A stretch of 64,000 nt of DNA, taken from NCBI GenBank assembly GCA_947685225.1, contig CANTUV010000008.1, forward strand, positions 36,448,001 to 36,512,000. The letters run 5' to 3'. Position 1 is the stretch's first letter; the number at the start of each line of letters is the position of its first letter. The notes beneath the pieces were generated by a model, which saw only the letters and a list, made by a program, of their open reading frames with translations, made no database searches and was not told the DNA's origin. Shown in pieces: positions 24,401 to 33,980 of this stretch. This DNA comes from Garcia nutans. Lineage: Eukaryota > Streptophyta > Magnoliopsida > Malpighiales > Euphorbiaceae. The position numbers and the translations under genes were made by a program.

Positions 24401-25069
24401 GGAATTTCCATATGAACATTTAAAGGTAATTGAGGTACAAGGATGGAAAATGTATTTTGATGGAGCAGTAAACAAGAAAGGAGCAGGTTTGGGAGTCATA
24501 CTAGAATCGCCCGAAGGGGAACTTATCCCTTTAGCCAAAAAGTTGAAATTTAGGGCAACCAATAATATGGTGGAGTACAAAGCTTGTATTTTTGGTTTGA
24601 AAACTCTAATGATTATGAAGGTGGATAAGGTGAAAGTTTTTGGTGATTCATTGCTAGTAGTATCCCAGGTAAATGGAGAGTAGGAATTGAAAGAAGAAAA
24701 ATTAAAACCATACCACCATTACTTTACCATGATGAAGAAGAACTTTAAGGAGTGTAGGTTTATACACCTATCAAGAGAAGAAAATTAGATGGCTGATGCC
24801 CTAGCTATATTGGCTTCAGTATGGGAAAATCTTGTCAGCTTATTCCTTAAGCCTCTGATTTTGACCAGTTCATCAACTCCTTGCTATGAATATGAGACAA
24901 TCATTGAAATTGATACAGATCATAATGCGTGGTATGATACTATAAGGCGATTTTTGGAGGAAAGGGAATACCCGCCGGGGGCAACAAAGAAAGAAAGAAA
25001 GAAGAGCCATAAGGTGGTGGTCTTTGCAATACATCACATTCCATAGGGAGTTATATCGAAGATGGCCTG
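24401..25069 (+). pseudogene. Second (archaeal-type) RNase H of element A
   Basis: The segment shows MYFDGAVNKKGAGLGVIL, then TNNMVEYKACIFGL and VFGDSLLVVSQVNGE: the D, E and D positions of an RNase H fold, arranged as in the additional domain known from Tat elements. One position, an alanine in B (TNNEAEYEAC), is valine here. A stop at 24,681-24,683 follows VNGE. The remaining linker to integrase (ADALAILASVWENL at 24,792) includes a stop before 24,789 and after 25,043. Confidence 0.88.
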
Positions 25070-26152
25070 ATGGGGGTGCATTTGAGATGTTTAAGAAAGC
25101 CTGAAGTGGAGCGTATCATGTCAGAAATACATGCGGGAAGTTGTGGACCACATATGAGTGGTTTGGTCCTAGTTAAGAAGATTATTCGACAAGGTTACTA
25201 CTGGTTAACCATGGAGAGAGATTGTATTGAGTTCGTAAAAAAGTGCCAACAATGTCAGATGTATGGTAACTTGAATCACATGCCTCCTAAAGAATTGCAT
25301 TCTATGTCTTCACCCTGGCCATTTGCCACATGGGGTATCGACATTATAGGAGAGATACATCTGACAGCCTCAAACGGTCACCGTTTCATTGTAGTAGCGA
25401 TAGACTATTTTTCAAAATGGGTCGAAGTCAAATCCTTCAACAAACTGGGTGCAAGTCAAATGGCTAGATTTATTGAAAAGAACCTCATCTGCAGATATGG
25501 GGTCCTGCACAGTGTGATATCAGTTAAGGATTTATTCTCGAAGTACCAGATCCATCATCATAGATCCTCTCCTTATAGACCAAGGGCTAATGGTGCAGTA
25601 GAAGCAACAAACAAGATGATTAAGCAAATTCTATCCAAGATGACCAAGACTTACAGGGATTGGTCAGAGATGCTTTCTTTTGCTTTATGGGGATATAGAA
25701 CAAGTGTGCAAACACCTACTGGAATGACACCGTTCTATTTGGTTTATGGGATGGAAGCAGTGTTGCCAATTGAAATAGAGATCAAGTCATTGAGAGTAAT
25801 CTTGGAAGGCAAACTGCCTGAAATAGAATGGGTAGCAAGCAGATACACACAGTTAGCTTTACTAGAGGAGAGAAGGTTAAAGGCACTATATTATCACCAA
25901 CTGTATCAAAAGAAGATAGCTCGAGCCTACAATAGAAGGGTTAAGATCAGAAAACTCAGAGTCGGGGATTTGGTGTTGAAGCAATGTAAGCCTAATGTAT
26001 CTGATCCGAGAGGGAAGTTTAGGCCTAGCTGGGAAGGGCCATATGTTGTGAAACAAGTCATGAATAAGGGTGCAGTGAAGTTATCAGACATGGATGGGAA
26101 TGAGTTTAGTGCGCCAGTGAACATCGACAGGTTGAAGAGGTTTTATGTATAA
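25070..26152 (+). pseudogene. Integrase of element A, with part of the catalytic core missing
   Basis: An open frame of 360 codons covers the zinc-binding H2C2 region (IHAGSCGPHMSG, then CQQCQ) and the catalytic core. The first catalytic aspartate is in TWGIDIIGEIH and the glutamate in NGAVEATNK. The middle part, which in B reads TDNGTHF and carries the second aspartate, is lost: about 10 residues are missing between CRYGVLHSVIS and YQIHHHRSSPYRP. Without it strand transfer is not expected. The C-terminal part ends GNEFSAPVNIDRLKRFYV at 26,152. The start is not a true translation start; the domain belongs to the polyprotein. Confidence 0.92.
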
Positions 26153-26166
26153 AATAAAAAAAAGAG

Positions 26167-26322
26167 AGAGCTCGCTTGGTTGAAAACCCAAAAGGGCGGC
26201 CTAGGCAAAAGTTAGAGCAGTCCGCTAGTTCTGAAAACCCGAAAGGGCGGGCTAGGCAACAATTAGGGCTAAATGAGAGAAAATCATCAATTAGAAAACC
26301 CAAAAGGGCTAGTTGGAAACAG
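26167..26322 (+). repeat. Double-hairpin repeats after integrase, element A
   Basis: Three copies of a roughly 50-bp motif lie between the integrase stop and the antisense ORF stop. Each has an inner CCC...GGG pair around CAAAA or GAAA, inside an outer pair such as CTAG (26,225-26,228) with CTAG (26,252-26,255). The third copy, with AATTAG and CTAGTT, is more decayed. Element B has the same motif in the same place (62,541-62,676). Confidence 0.85.
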
Positions 26323-26556
26323 GAGTGATCTTATGTATGCTGGCTTTATGTTTGGTTGTTCCCCAATTTAATAAAACAGAATTAATGTTAAAGTTGTTCT
26401 ATGTGCACTGCTATAAGTATTTGACCAGATATGGATGAAATAAATAAACACAATAGCAAAAGGTGATGACAAATTATAAAAAGGAAAAGAAGCATCTTTT
26501 ATTACTTTAATTGTTTTATCCTAACAATACACTTTCTGAATTGACAAATGTAAAAT
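26323..26556. other. Spacer between converging genes of element A
   Basis: No gene seen. It is A+T-rich and includes AATAAA-like words on the plus strand (CAATTTAATAAAACAG near 26,365) that could serve polyadenylation. This is inference only. Confidence 0.4.
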
Positions 26557-27904
26557 CTATGGCAGACGATAAGTGTAACGTGCAGGCCAGCTTTGCCTCA
26601 GCCGATCCAAGTTGGCTTCAGTCAAGCAAGGCATGTCTAAATCAGGAGTGAATTCAGAATCGCAAGGCTCAGCTCCATACTGACGACCAAGTCGATGAGG
26701 ATCATAGCAAGTACGTCGATGAAGAGCAGCAAGAGGAACATACATCAAGTATGTTTGCATGGTGACATGAGAAATCTTCCACCAAGGTACCAACCAACGG
26801 ATGTTGATTTCAGCACGTGAGTGGATCCAGTCAACCCAGTCAGCATATGAAGAAGCAAGATGGAGTAGCTTCCTAGCAGAATGATGACGTGGCAGATATC
26901 TAACAAAATCCATAGATGGAGTATCAAGCAAGCAAAGACGCTCCTGAAGCCAAATCTGTGAGGGAAAGAATTAAATTAAAAAAAAGAGTCCGCTAAGTTG
27001 AAAACCCGCAAGGGCAGCTTAGGCAAAAATTAGGATAGCTCGCTAGTTTCGAAAACCCACATGGGCAGACTAGGAAAAAATTAGAGCAATACAAAAAATA
27101 TATATATAAAAGAGGTCCGCTAAGTTGAAAACCCGCAAGGGCAACTTAGGCAAAAATTAGGACAGCTCGCTAGTTCCGAAAACTCATATGGGCGGACTAG
27201 GAAAAAATTAGAGCAATAAAACAAAAAAAAGAAGAAGAAAAAGAAAACCTAAATTGAATACCCGAAGGGGCAGTTTAGGTAATTACCTGAAGCAGCAACG
27301 GACTCCCGGTTAGTCTCTTTGACAATCCTGACTTAAGTTGGTCTAATCCAACTAAAGTCTCGACTAAGATCACAGGTACCGACGACAAGCCTCCTTCCAT
27401 TTGGTCCATAATATCCAATACTTGAGGATCAATATTGCTGTCAGAAGAAACAAGCAAGAATTGGCCAAGCAAGCAAAGACAGAGCATGTGCCCCCATGCC
27501 TTAGTAGGAGCCAAATGAGAGAGACAAAAATCAATCAAGGGAGCAAGTAGAATTTTCTCACATCTCATCAATTGAAGAACTTCAGGCTTTGAAATTTGAA
27601 ATAACATCTGCATCTTCTTTTGAGTTTTGGAAATCAGTGTGGGTAACACCATTTGTTGATTATTTAGATATCCAAGGATGGTCTCAAATTCTTCAATCAA
27701 TGGACATATTTCAAAGCCATTAATTTTAATTGTCCTAGAATCCACATTCCAAAAGAAAGCCATGGCATGTAAAAAGGAGTGGTCCAATTTAACATTTTGA
27801 AAACACTTTAAAATATCAAGTTTTGACCATGAAAGTTTCTTCCAATGAATGGCATCCATATTCTTAAATAGAATTTTTATCTTCTTTAAATGAAGTTCGG
27901 TCAT
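26557..27904 (-). CDS. Antisense ORF 1 of element A: plant-mobile-domain protein, two exons
   Basis: The ATG at 27,904 (MTELHLKKIKILF) opens exon 1, which ends at 27,287 (GSPLLLQ). A GT-AG intron of 331 bp spans 27,286-26,956, with donor CAG|GTAATT and acceptor CTCACAG. Exon 2 starts at 26,955 (IWLQERLCLLDTPS) and ends at 26,557. The intron is phase 0 and joins LLLQ to IWLQERL, a typical PMD junction. The protein would be about 338 residues from this ATG. The motif SFLHAMAFFW with CPLIEEFETILGY matches the antisense ORF of element B. Its role is unknown; related ORFs are known in Tat elements. The frame is open in both exons. A TATA box lies about 100 bp upstream. Confidence 0.75.
26990..27280 (-). 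repeat. Five double-hairpin copies inside the antisense intron
   Basis: Copies start at about 26,993, 27,043, 27,117, 27,168 and 27,247. The first two form a block that is repeated as the next two. Outer stems vary in a compensated way: CTAAG with CTTAG (26,993-26,997 and 27,018-27,022), CTAGT with ACTAG (27,043-27,047 and 27,069-27,073), ACCTAAA with TTTAGGT (27,247-27,253 and 27,274-27,280). Confidence 0.9.
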
Positions 27905-28002
27905 GGTTGATGAATGAAGGAAAATCAAAATTGTTAAAGGGAGTTTTTAACGTTGAAATGGAAAGTCTTTTGGCTTCTGTATGAAATTAGGAGTAAAAGG
28001 TG

Positions 28003-28016
28003 ATTTATATAGAGGA
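28003..28016 (-). promoter_or_regulatory. TATA-box core upstream of antisense ORF 1
   Basis: On the minus strand TCCTCTATATAAAT lies about 100 bp upstream of the ATG at 27,904. The same 14-mer stands about 90 bp upstream of the second antisense gene. Confidence 0.65.
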
Positions 28017-28298
28017 AATAAGCTTTTCCAAAATTGATAAGGAAAAGGTAATGGGAAAAGGGTGAGACCGTGTTGTATGCGGAAAAGAATTAGCGACGAA
28101 TTTACTTTACCGTGTTGCATTTGGCTTTTGTGGTGATGCTGTGTGAATGTGTATATATGAAAAAGAAAGCATACTAATTATGGTACAGTAATGAAAAAAA
28201 TAAAAAAATAAAAAAATAAAAAAAAGTTACAGTAAAGGTAGAAACTATGTATCATTATTTTTATGCTTATTCTACAATGTTTATACAATTGATACAAT
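28017..28298. other. Spacer between the two antisense genes
   Basis: No gene seen. It holds an A-rich run at 28,195-28,225 (repeated TAAAAAA words) and TACAGTA words. Confidence 0.4.
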
Positions 28299-30642
28299 TT
28301 ATACATTACTAAGAAGGTGGTGGTAGGTCATCAAATAAAGCCCTAAAAAAATCATCGCCTGTTGGAGAAGGGGGCAAATCACTAGTCCCGAGTCCACCCG
28401 AAGCAGGAGCACCAAAATCCCTATTACCTTAGAGTTCTTATCTGTCACGGTCCTCATTAGAAGTGGACTAAAGGATCTCATGGTCATCATTCTGGGGGCC
28501 TCTAGATGAAGAAGCACCAGGATCCCTTATCCCCTGAAATCGGAAGTCTCAAAAATTTTGTTCGGATTGATGATACAAATTTTCAAAATGAGAAGCCTGC
28601 TGATGACTAGCGGCCAACTCTTCTTGAAGTTTTTTATTTTATTCTTCAAGCATCCGCTGTGAGCCAAAAAGGAAAAAGGTAAGAACACACATAATCATGC
28701 ATACATATAGCATAAATTACCATGAAACAAGAAAACTCCAGGTAATTCATATCAATGCCTTGCAGATGAGATGGCATATCTGGCGGACTAGAATGAGCAA
28801 ATGAAGGAGCAGTAAAAGAAGGTCCAGCCTCTTGATCAAATGAACCGATAGCCTACAACAATCATTAAAGAATCAAAATAAGATAAGAAAGAAGCGATTG
28901 CAAAGGAAAAATAGTAAAATTTTTACCTGAGAAGTGCTAGCCCCAAGATGTGGAGTGAGTTCTCCTGCCTCTCCATGATGTTCCTCTTCAACTCTACCCT
29001 CATTTTCTTCAAGAATTTCCTGTACACCAACAGGAGATACATCAAAGTCAAGAGTCTTTTTTGAATAAAATGGGCATAGAACGCACCCGGTGGATGGAGA
29101 AATGTCTCAATATCATGACCGTATCGGGCCAACCACCATGCATCCTCCGGCATTGATATAATATTTAAAGTATATTTCGGGCAATGCATTGAAACCCTCT
29201 GCTGCTCTAGACTAAGAAACCACTCGCAAACTCTCTCTCCGAGAAACCAACCACTAGACACTGGGCCAGCGATGACTCGGCGAGTATGTTGGAAAGATAG
29301 TGCAGCCTTCATGAAGGGAGACCAGTTTGTCCGCTCTTCTGGGTTCCACCAGGCCAAATTCACCTGCAAAATAACATAAGGTAAGTAAACTTTCACATAA
29401 AGTTTAGAGCATGCTAATGCTATTTTACCTGGTCCCAGGTTAAACAGCTCAACACGAAGCGTTGGGTATGCACATGGTGAGAGCTGGAAACTTCCACGCG
29501 ATCTGACAACTAGAAATTTAATCTCGGGTACCCGATTCTCTCTCAGGAAATACCAGGCACCCTCATGAGGTTGTGTTCATATGCCCATGCCTACAATAAT
29601 AAAAATCAAATTCATACATGAAAGGAATGGAATTGACATTGGTGGAAGAATAATACCTCGACAACCGCCATCAAGCTGACAAAAGACTTCTTATTTCAAA
29701 AAATTTTATCAAGACCATGGTAAAGGCAAGCGAGACCAACTTTGCCCCAGCATAAAATGGTACCGTCCTAAAATAAGAAAGGGCCCTCAACACTGACAAA
29801 TGAATGGCAGATTCAGTGCTGCCTAAGATGGTTGACCCAAGCAAATATAACAAAAATCCTCGAGCATACTGTTGGGCCGTGTCTCTGTGAACCCGTCCTT
29901 TGTAGTTCATCCAATAACTACGAATTGGCTCAATTTTTTCTTAAAAGGCCCTTTATATGATGGTTCCATACTAATTAATTACTGAATTTCTTCAAAAGTT
30001 AAAATATCGTTGGTAAAAGGAACTGGAACGCCATCATACCGAATGCTGGTTATAGCAGCAAAGTCGACCAGACCAATTGTCATCTCTCCAATTGGCAAGT
30101 GAAAAGTATGAATTGTGTCCAACCATCGTTCTGCAAGTGCCTGGACTACACTCCGGTCTATCATATACTCCTCCGATGGTAATTGTAAGATGAAGCTCTC
30201 AAAGCCACAATCTCGAATAATCTGCCTTACCGGATAAGGCGCTACATCATACCACTATCGGGCTTTGTAGATACACCCTTCAGCCCGAACAACGCAACGA
30301 TCATGCTAACACGGAGCCAGGTAAGTTAATACAAGGTAAGTACATATTATTATATCTGCTTAAATTAATATATTTTTCCTAAACTTTCTAAAAAATAATA
30401 ATATAAAAAAATAAAGACAAACATAATAAAAAAATGAAAAAGAAAATAAAACATAAAAAAATAAATAAATAACAAAAAGATGAAAAAATTAAAAAAAAGG
30501 AAAAAATAATTACCGCGCTCTTTTGGTTTGAGCTATGATGAAACGGCATCCCGGCTAGTAGATCTATATTTTCATCTTCATGATGCCGAATAAACTCTAA
30601 TAACTCGGCATTAGAATGAGTTCCTGACCTTGAAGCATGCAT
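28299..30642 (-). pseudogene. Antisense gene 2 of element A: MAIN-like PMD protein, multi-exon
   Basis: The ATG at 30,642 opens a 43-codon exon (MHASRSGTHSN) that ends at a GT donor at 30,513. Next comes the PMD core at about 30,240-29,979: WYDVAPYPVRQIIRDCGFES, then LAERWLDTIHTFHLPIGEMT. This is the signature of MAIN-like plant mobile domain proteins. Further parts read RDTAQQYARGFLLYLLGST and AWWNPEERTNWSPFM. GT-AG introns are predicted at 29,656-29,591 and 29,428-29,364, and a donor at 28,926. Stops stand before WYDV and after FEEIQ, with frame changes near 29,900 and 29,740, so it is decayed. Host MAIN proteins act in the nucleus in genome stability and silencing; any role here is unknown. 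Confidence 0.75.
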
Positions 30643-30732
30643 TTTTTTCAAAACTATATGCTAAATTTTAAAGAATTATAGTAATGAACAAAATTAACTA
30701 ATTTGAAGTGAATGAAATGAAGGAATTCGTTC

Positions 30733-30746
30733 ATTTATATAGAGGA
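30733..30746 (-). promoter_or_regulatory. TATA-box core upstream of antisense gene 2
   Basis: On the minus strand TCCTCTATATAAAT lies about 90 bp upstream of the ATG at 30,642, and is identical to the 14-mer at 28,003-28,016. Confidence 0.65.
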
Positions 30747-31063
30747 ATGGCAAGGAAAAAAATAAAATTCAAAAGTAAATTTTACTATTGATGAATAGTA
30801 AATTTTACTATTTATAAAAAGTAAATTACTATTTACTTACTATTTATAAATAGTAAATAGTGTATAAATAGTGACTACACAGTAAATATACAGTAAATTC
30901 AATCGTTCAATTTAATCACACAAATATACTTGCATGTATATAAATATTTTTGCACGCAGGGGGCAAGGAGAAGATATGTGCATAAAAATTAGTTAAATTT
31001 TTTACAAACAAAATTTAGATGCTACTCACTATGATTATTTTTTGCAGATAATTAAAATCTCTT
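30747..31063. repeat. A+T-rich spacer with TTTACTATTTATAAATAG dyads
   Basis: No gene. Between 30,770 and 30,900 the words AGTAAATTTACT-like and TACTATTTATAAATAGTA (a perfect 18-bp palindrome near 30,839-30,856) recur. This lies upstream of antisense gene 2, where a promoter would be. Confidence 0.7.
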
Positions 31064-31690
31064 CTAAGTTCAGAACTTAGCTCGGGTCCAGAACCCAAAT
31101 TATCCTTAGGTCTAGAACCTAGAATCTCTTCTAAGTCCAGAACTTAGCTCTGGTACAGAACCCAAATTATCCTTATGTCCAAAACCTAAAATCTCTTCTA
31201 AGTCTAGAACTTAGCTCGAGTCTAGAACCCAAATTACCCTTAGGTCCAGAACCTAAAATTCTTCCTAAGTCCAGAACTTAGCTCGGGTCCAGAATACAAA
31301 TTATCCTTAGGTCCAGAACCTATAATTCTTCTAAGTCTAGAACTTAGCTCGGGTCCAGAATCCAAATTATCCTTAGATCCAGAACCTAAAATCTCTTCTA
31401 AGTCCAGAACTTAGCTCAGGTCCAGAACCCAAATTATCCTTAGGTCCAGAACCTAGAATCTCTTTTAAGTCCAGAACTTAGCTTGGGTCCAGAGCCCAAA
31501 TTATTCTTAGGTCCAGAACCTGAAATCTCTTCTATGTCCAAAACTTAGTTTGGGTCTAGAACCCAAATTATCCTTAGGTCCAGAACCTAAAATCTATTTT
31601 AAGTCCAGAACCCAAAATTACCCTTAGGTCCAAAACCTAAAATTATCCTTGACTCCAGAACTCGAACCGGGTCCAGAATCCAAAACCTCA
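31064..31690 (+). repeat. 67-bp minisatellite made of three micro-hairpin subunits
   Basis: Unit starts at 31,064, 31,131, 31,198, 31,265, 31,331, 31,398, 31,464, 31,532 and about 31,599 give a 67-bp period with nine copies, the last decayed. Each unit holds three subunits of 22-23 bp: CTAAGT-CCAGA-ACTTAG, GGGT-CCAGA-ACCC and TTAGGT-CCAGA-ACCTAA. The loop is shared and the stems differ but stay complementary. It lies between the antisense genes and the polypurine tract, the 3' untranslated region that is hypervariable in Tat elements. Confidence 0.97.
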
Positions 31691-31752
31691 ACCATCTCAA
31701 AAATTAAGTCTTATTGCTTTTCACTCTCTTTTACTAAAGTCTCAGATCGTTC

Positions 31753-31767
31753 AAGTAGGGGGCAAAC
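31753..31767 (+). promoter_or_regulatory. Polypurine tract of element A
   Basis: AAGTAGGGGGCAAAC lies directly before the 3' LTR. It would prime plus-strand DNA synthesis. Element B has AGTGGGGGGCAAT at the same place. Confidence 0.85.
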
Positions 31768-33975
31768 TGTAGACCCTTAATTTTTGACCCAATCCGGTCC
31801 AATATATTTTATTTAATCCAAAATAATTTTTGTGTTATCTTACTTATATAATATTTGTTTTAGTATTTATTTTTTATAATTTTAAAAAAATTAATATAAT
31901 AAAAAATAAATAAATAAATAAATAAACAAAAATAAAAATAAAAATAAAAATCGACGACAAAAAAATAGACGACTGAAAAATTCACCGCCGAAAAGGTTGG
32001 AAGAAATGGCCTTGGCCATTTCGCCGGCAGGAAAATCATGTGGGTGAAGTGGTCTCTGGCCACCCAGCTGGCAAGTTTCCACTGCAATCCTTCGCAGTAG
32101 CCGGCAGCAATTCTTTTGCCAGCGAAATTTTTTCCGACGTTATTTTTTTTGAAACCAAATTTTATTTGGTTTCGGTTTCCTTTTCCTAATTAATGATAAT
32201 TTCCTTAAGAAATTAAATTTAATCATCTAAATTTCCTATAAATAAGACTAAAAATAACACAGAAAAGGAGGAAAAACTTAGGAACTATCAGACTTTAAGA
32301 AGAGAACATTGGATTTGGACTAAAACGGGAAGACTTCAGATTTGAAAGGAGCAACAAGCAAGTTAATAATTCATCAAAGGCAACAACCTTTCCTTTGTCC
32401 TTGTTCATCCAAGAAACAATTTTTGGTGGAACCAACAAACGAAGGTTTGAGTATCTAATCTTTTTTCTCCTCACAGTAGATTCAATCATTAAATTGTTTC
32501 TTTTGATTCTAAAAACATTAGAGCCTTAATTCACTTTTTCTAAACCTTAGAACCTTAAATCGTCTCCTCTATTTTCAAAAACTCTAAAATTACTTTTCTT
32601 TTTCTTCTAAAACCTAAGAACCCTAATCTATTTCTTCAAAATCTTAAAACCCTAATCTACTTTCCAACTTTCCAAAACCTTAAATCATTTTATTAATTCC
32701 CCAAAACCTTAATCTGCTTTCCAATTTTTCAAAACCTTAAAACCCTAAATTGATCCTCTATTCCAAAAACCCTAAAAAATACTTTCTGTTTCCAAAAACC
32801 TTAAATCATCTTGCCTATTTCCCTAAAGCTTTATAAAACTATAAACAGTTTTCTGAAATCCAAAACACCAAAAAGCCTAATTCTCTCAAAACCAAAACCA
32901 TAAACCCTAATTTTCGTAAACCCTAATCCTTTAAACCTTAAAACCTGATAAACCTAAATATTAAAATTCAACACAGTAAGCCTAAAAACAACAATCCAGT
33001 AGCTAATAATCATAAACCTAATGTTTTAAAGTATCCAAACCCTAATTTCATGATTTTACTCCTCAAACACTAATTTGGTTAATCAAAGAACTTTATCAAT
33101 CTCTTAAATTATAAAACTTTAATCCATTTCAGTTCCCTTAAAACTTACAGTAGCATAAACCTTAATATATTAAAATTCCAAAATCTTAAATATTAATTAA
33201 AGAACTTTAAATGGAAACAGTATACGTCAATTTGTATCTTTACTTGCTTTATTTGATTATGTAGTCTATTGTATGCTTTGATTTATTTGCAATGCTTTAT
33301 TTAATTTATCGTGGATGGATGTTTATTTTATATTTTGGTGATATCTTTGATGAATGATTTATTTATGATGAATGATTATTTACTTTATCAATTTATTTAG
33401 ATTTTCAAATGTTGTAAGAGGTATGTTTTCACTTTGTGGGTACCTTGTTAATTAAGTTCTATGTAATTTAAATTGCTTTTATATTTTGGACCAATGTAAA
33501 GAACATGTTTCTACCTTTTGGTGGGTGTCCTATTTGTGTATACATGGATGATGTAAGGGCATGTTTCCATCTTCGGATGGATGCCCATTTATTTGCTTTG
33601 TTTGGACATTACTTTGATTTTAATATAATGATGCTTTATTTTAATTGTTGTGTGTAATATGGATAATATTATTATATTTAAGAATTTTATAGTATTAAGA
33701 CCTGTAAAGGAGGCCGGTTCCAATGAACCGGGCATTGTGGAGGTGCTGGGCCATTTCTCACCTTCCCCACACGTACCCAACTTTCCGAACCCATTAGGGG
33801 GTTGGGGATTCCTTAGGAATCGAGTCATCCACCCCTTTCTTTTTTTCGGCCCGTCCGGGTGGCGACTCCATTTTCTCCGGACCTAGGTCCGTGTTCTCTA
33901 AGGTCCTGAGCCTAAACAGTGCAGAAGTCGCAAGAACCATTCCACCGGGAGCGGGGGCAAAAGTCCCCACTCATA
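31768..33975 (+). mobile_element. 3' LTR of element A
   Basis: It starts TGTAGACCC and ends CTCATA (CA to TA at the end), followed by the GCATG duplicate. It is 2,208 bp long and uninterrupted. It keeps the CCGGTTC-CAAT-GAACCGG hairpin (33,714-33,731), GATTCC-TTA-GGAATC (33,807-33,821) and TGGCGACTCCA at 33,860-33,870. Confidence 0.96.
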
Positions 33976-33980
33976 GCATG

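Larger units (their letters stand above)
14134..33975 (+). mobile_element. Element A: large Tat/Ogre-type retrotransposon
   Basis: LTRs at 14,134-18,789 and 31,768-33,975 are flanked by identical 5-mers, GCATG at 14,129-14,133 and 33,976-33,980. The primer-binding site follows the 5' LTR and a polypurine tract precedes the 3' LTR. Order: gag, protease, reverse transcriptase, RNase H, second RNase H of archaeal type, integrase, then two antisense PMD genes and a 67-bp minisatellite. The dual RNase H and antisense ORF mark the Tat branch. Without the solo LTR it is about 17.4 kb, in the range of Ogre elements. Coding parts are broken by stops and shifts. Confidence 0.95.

Noticed and set aside
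31064..31690. CRISPR array
   Set aside because: Regular repeats with short palindromes can look like one, but the period is a plain 67-bp tandem repeat without unique spacers, in a plant retrotransposon.
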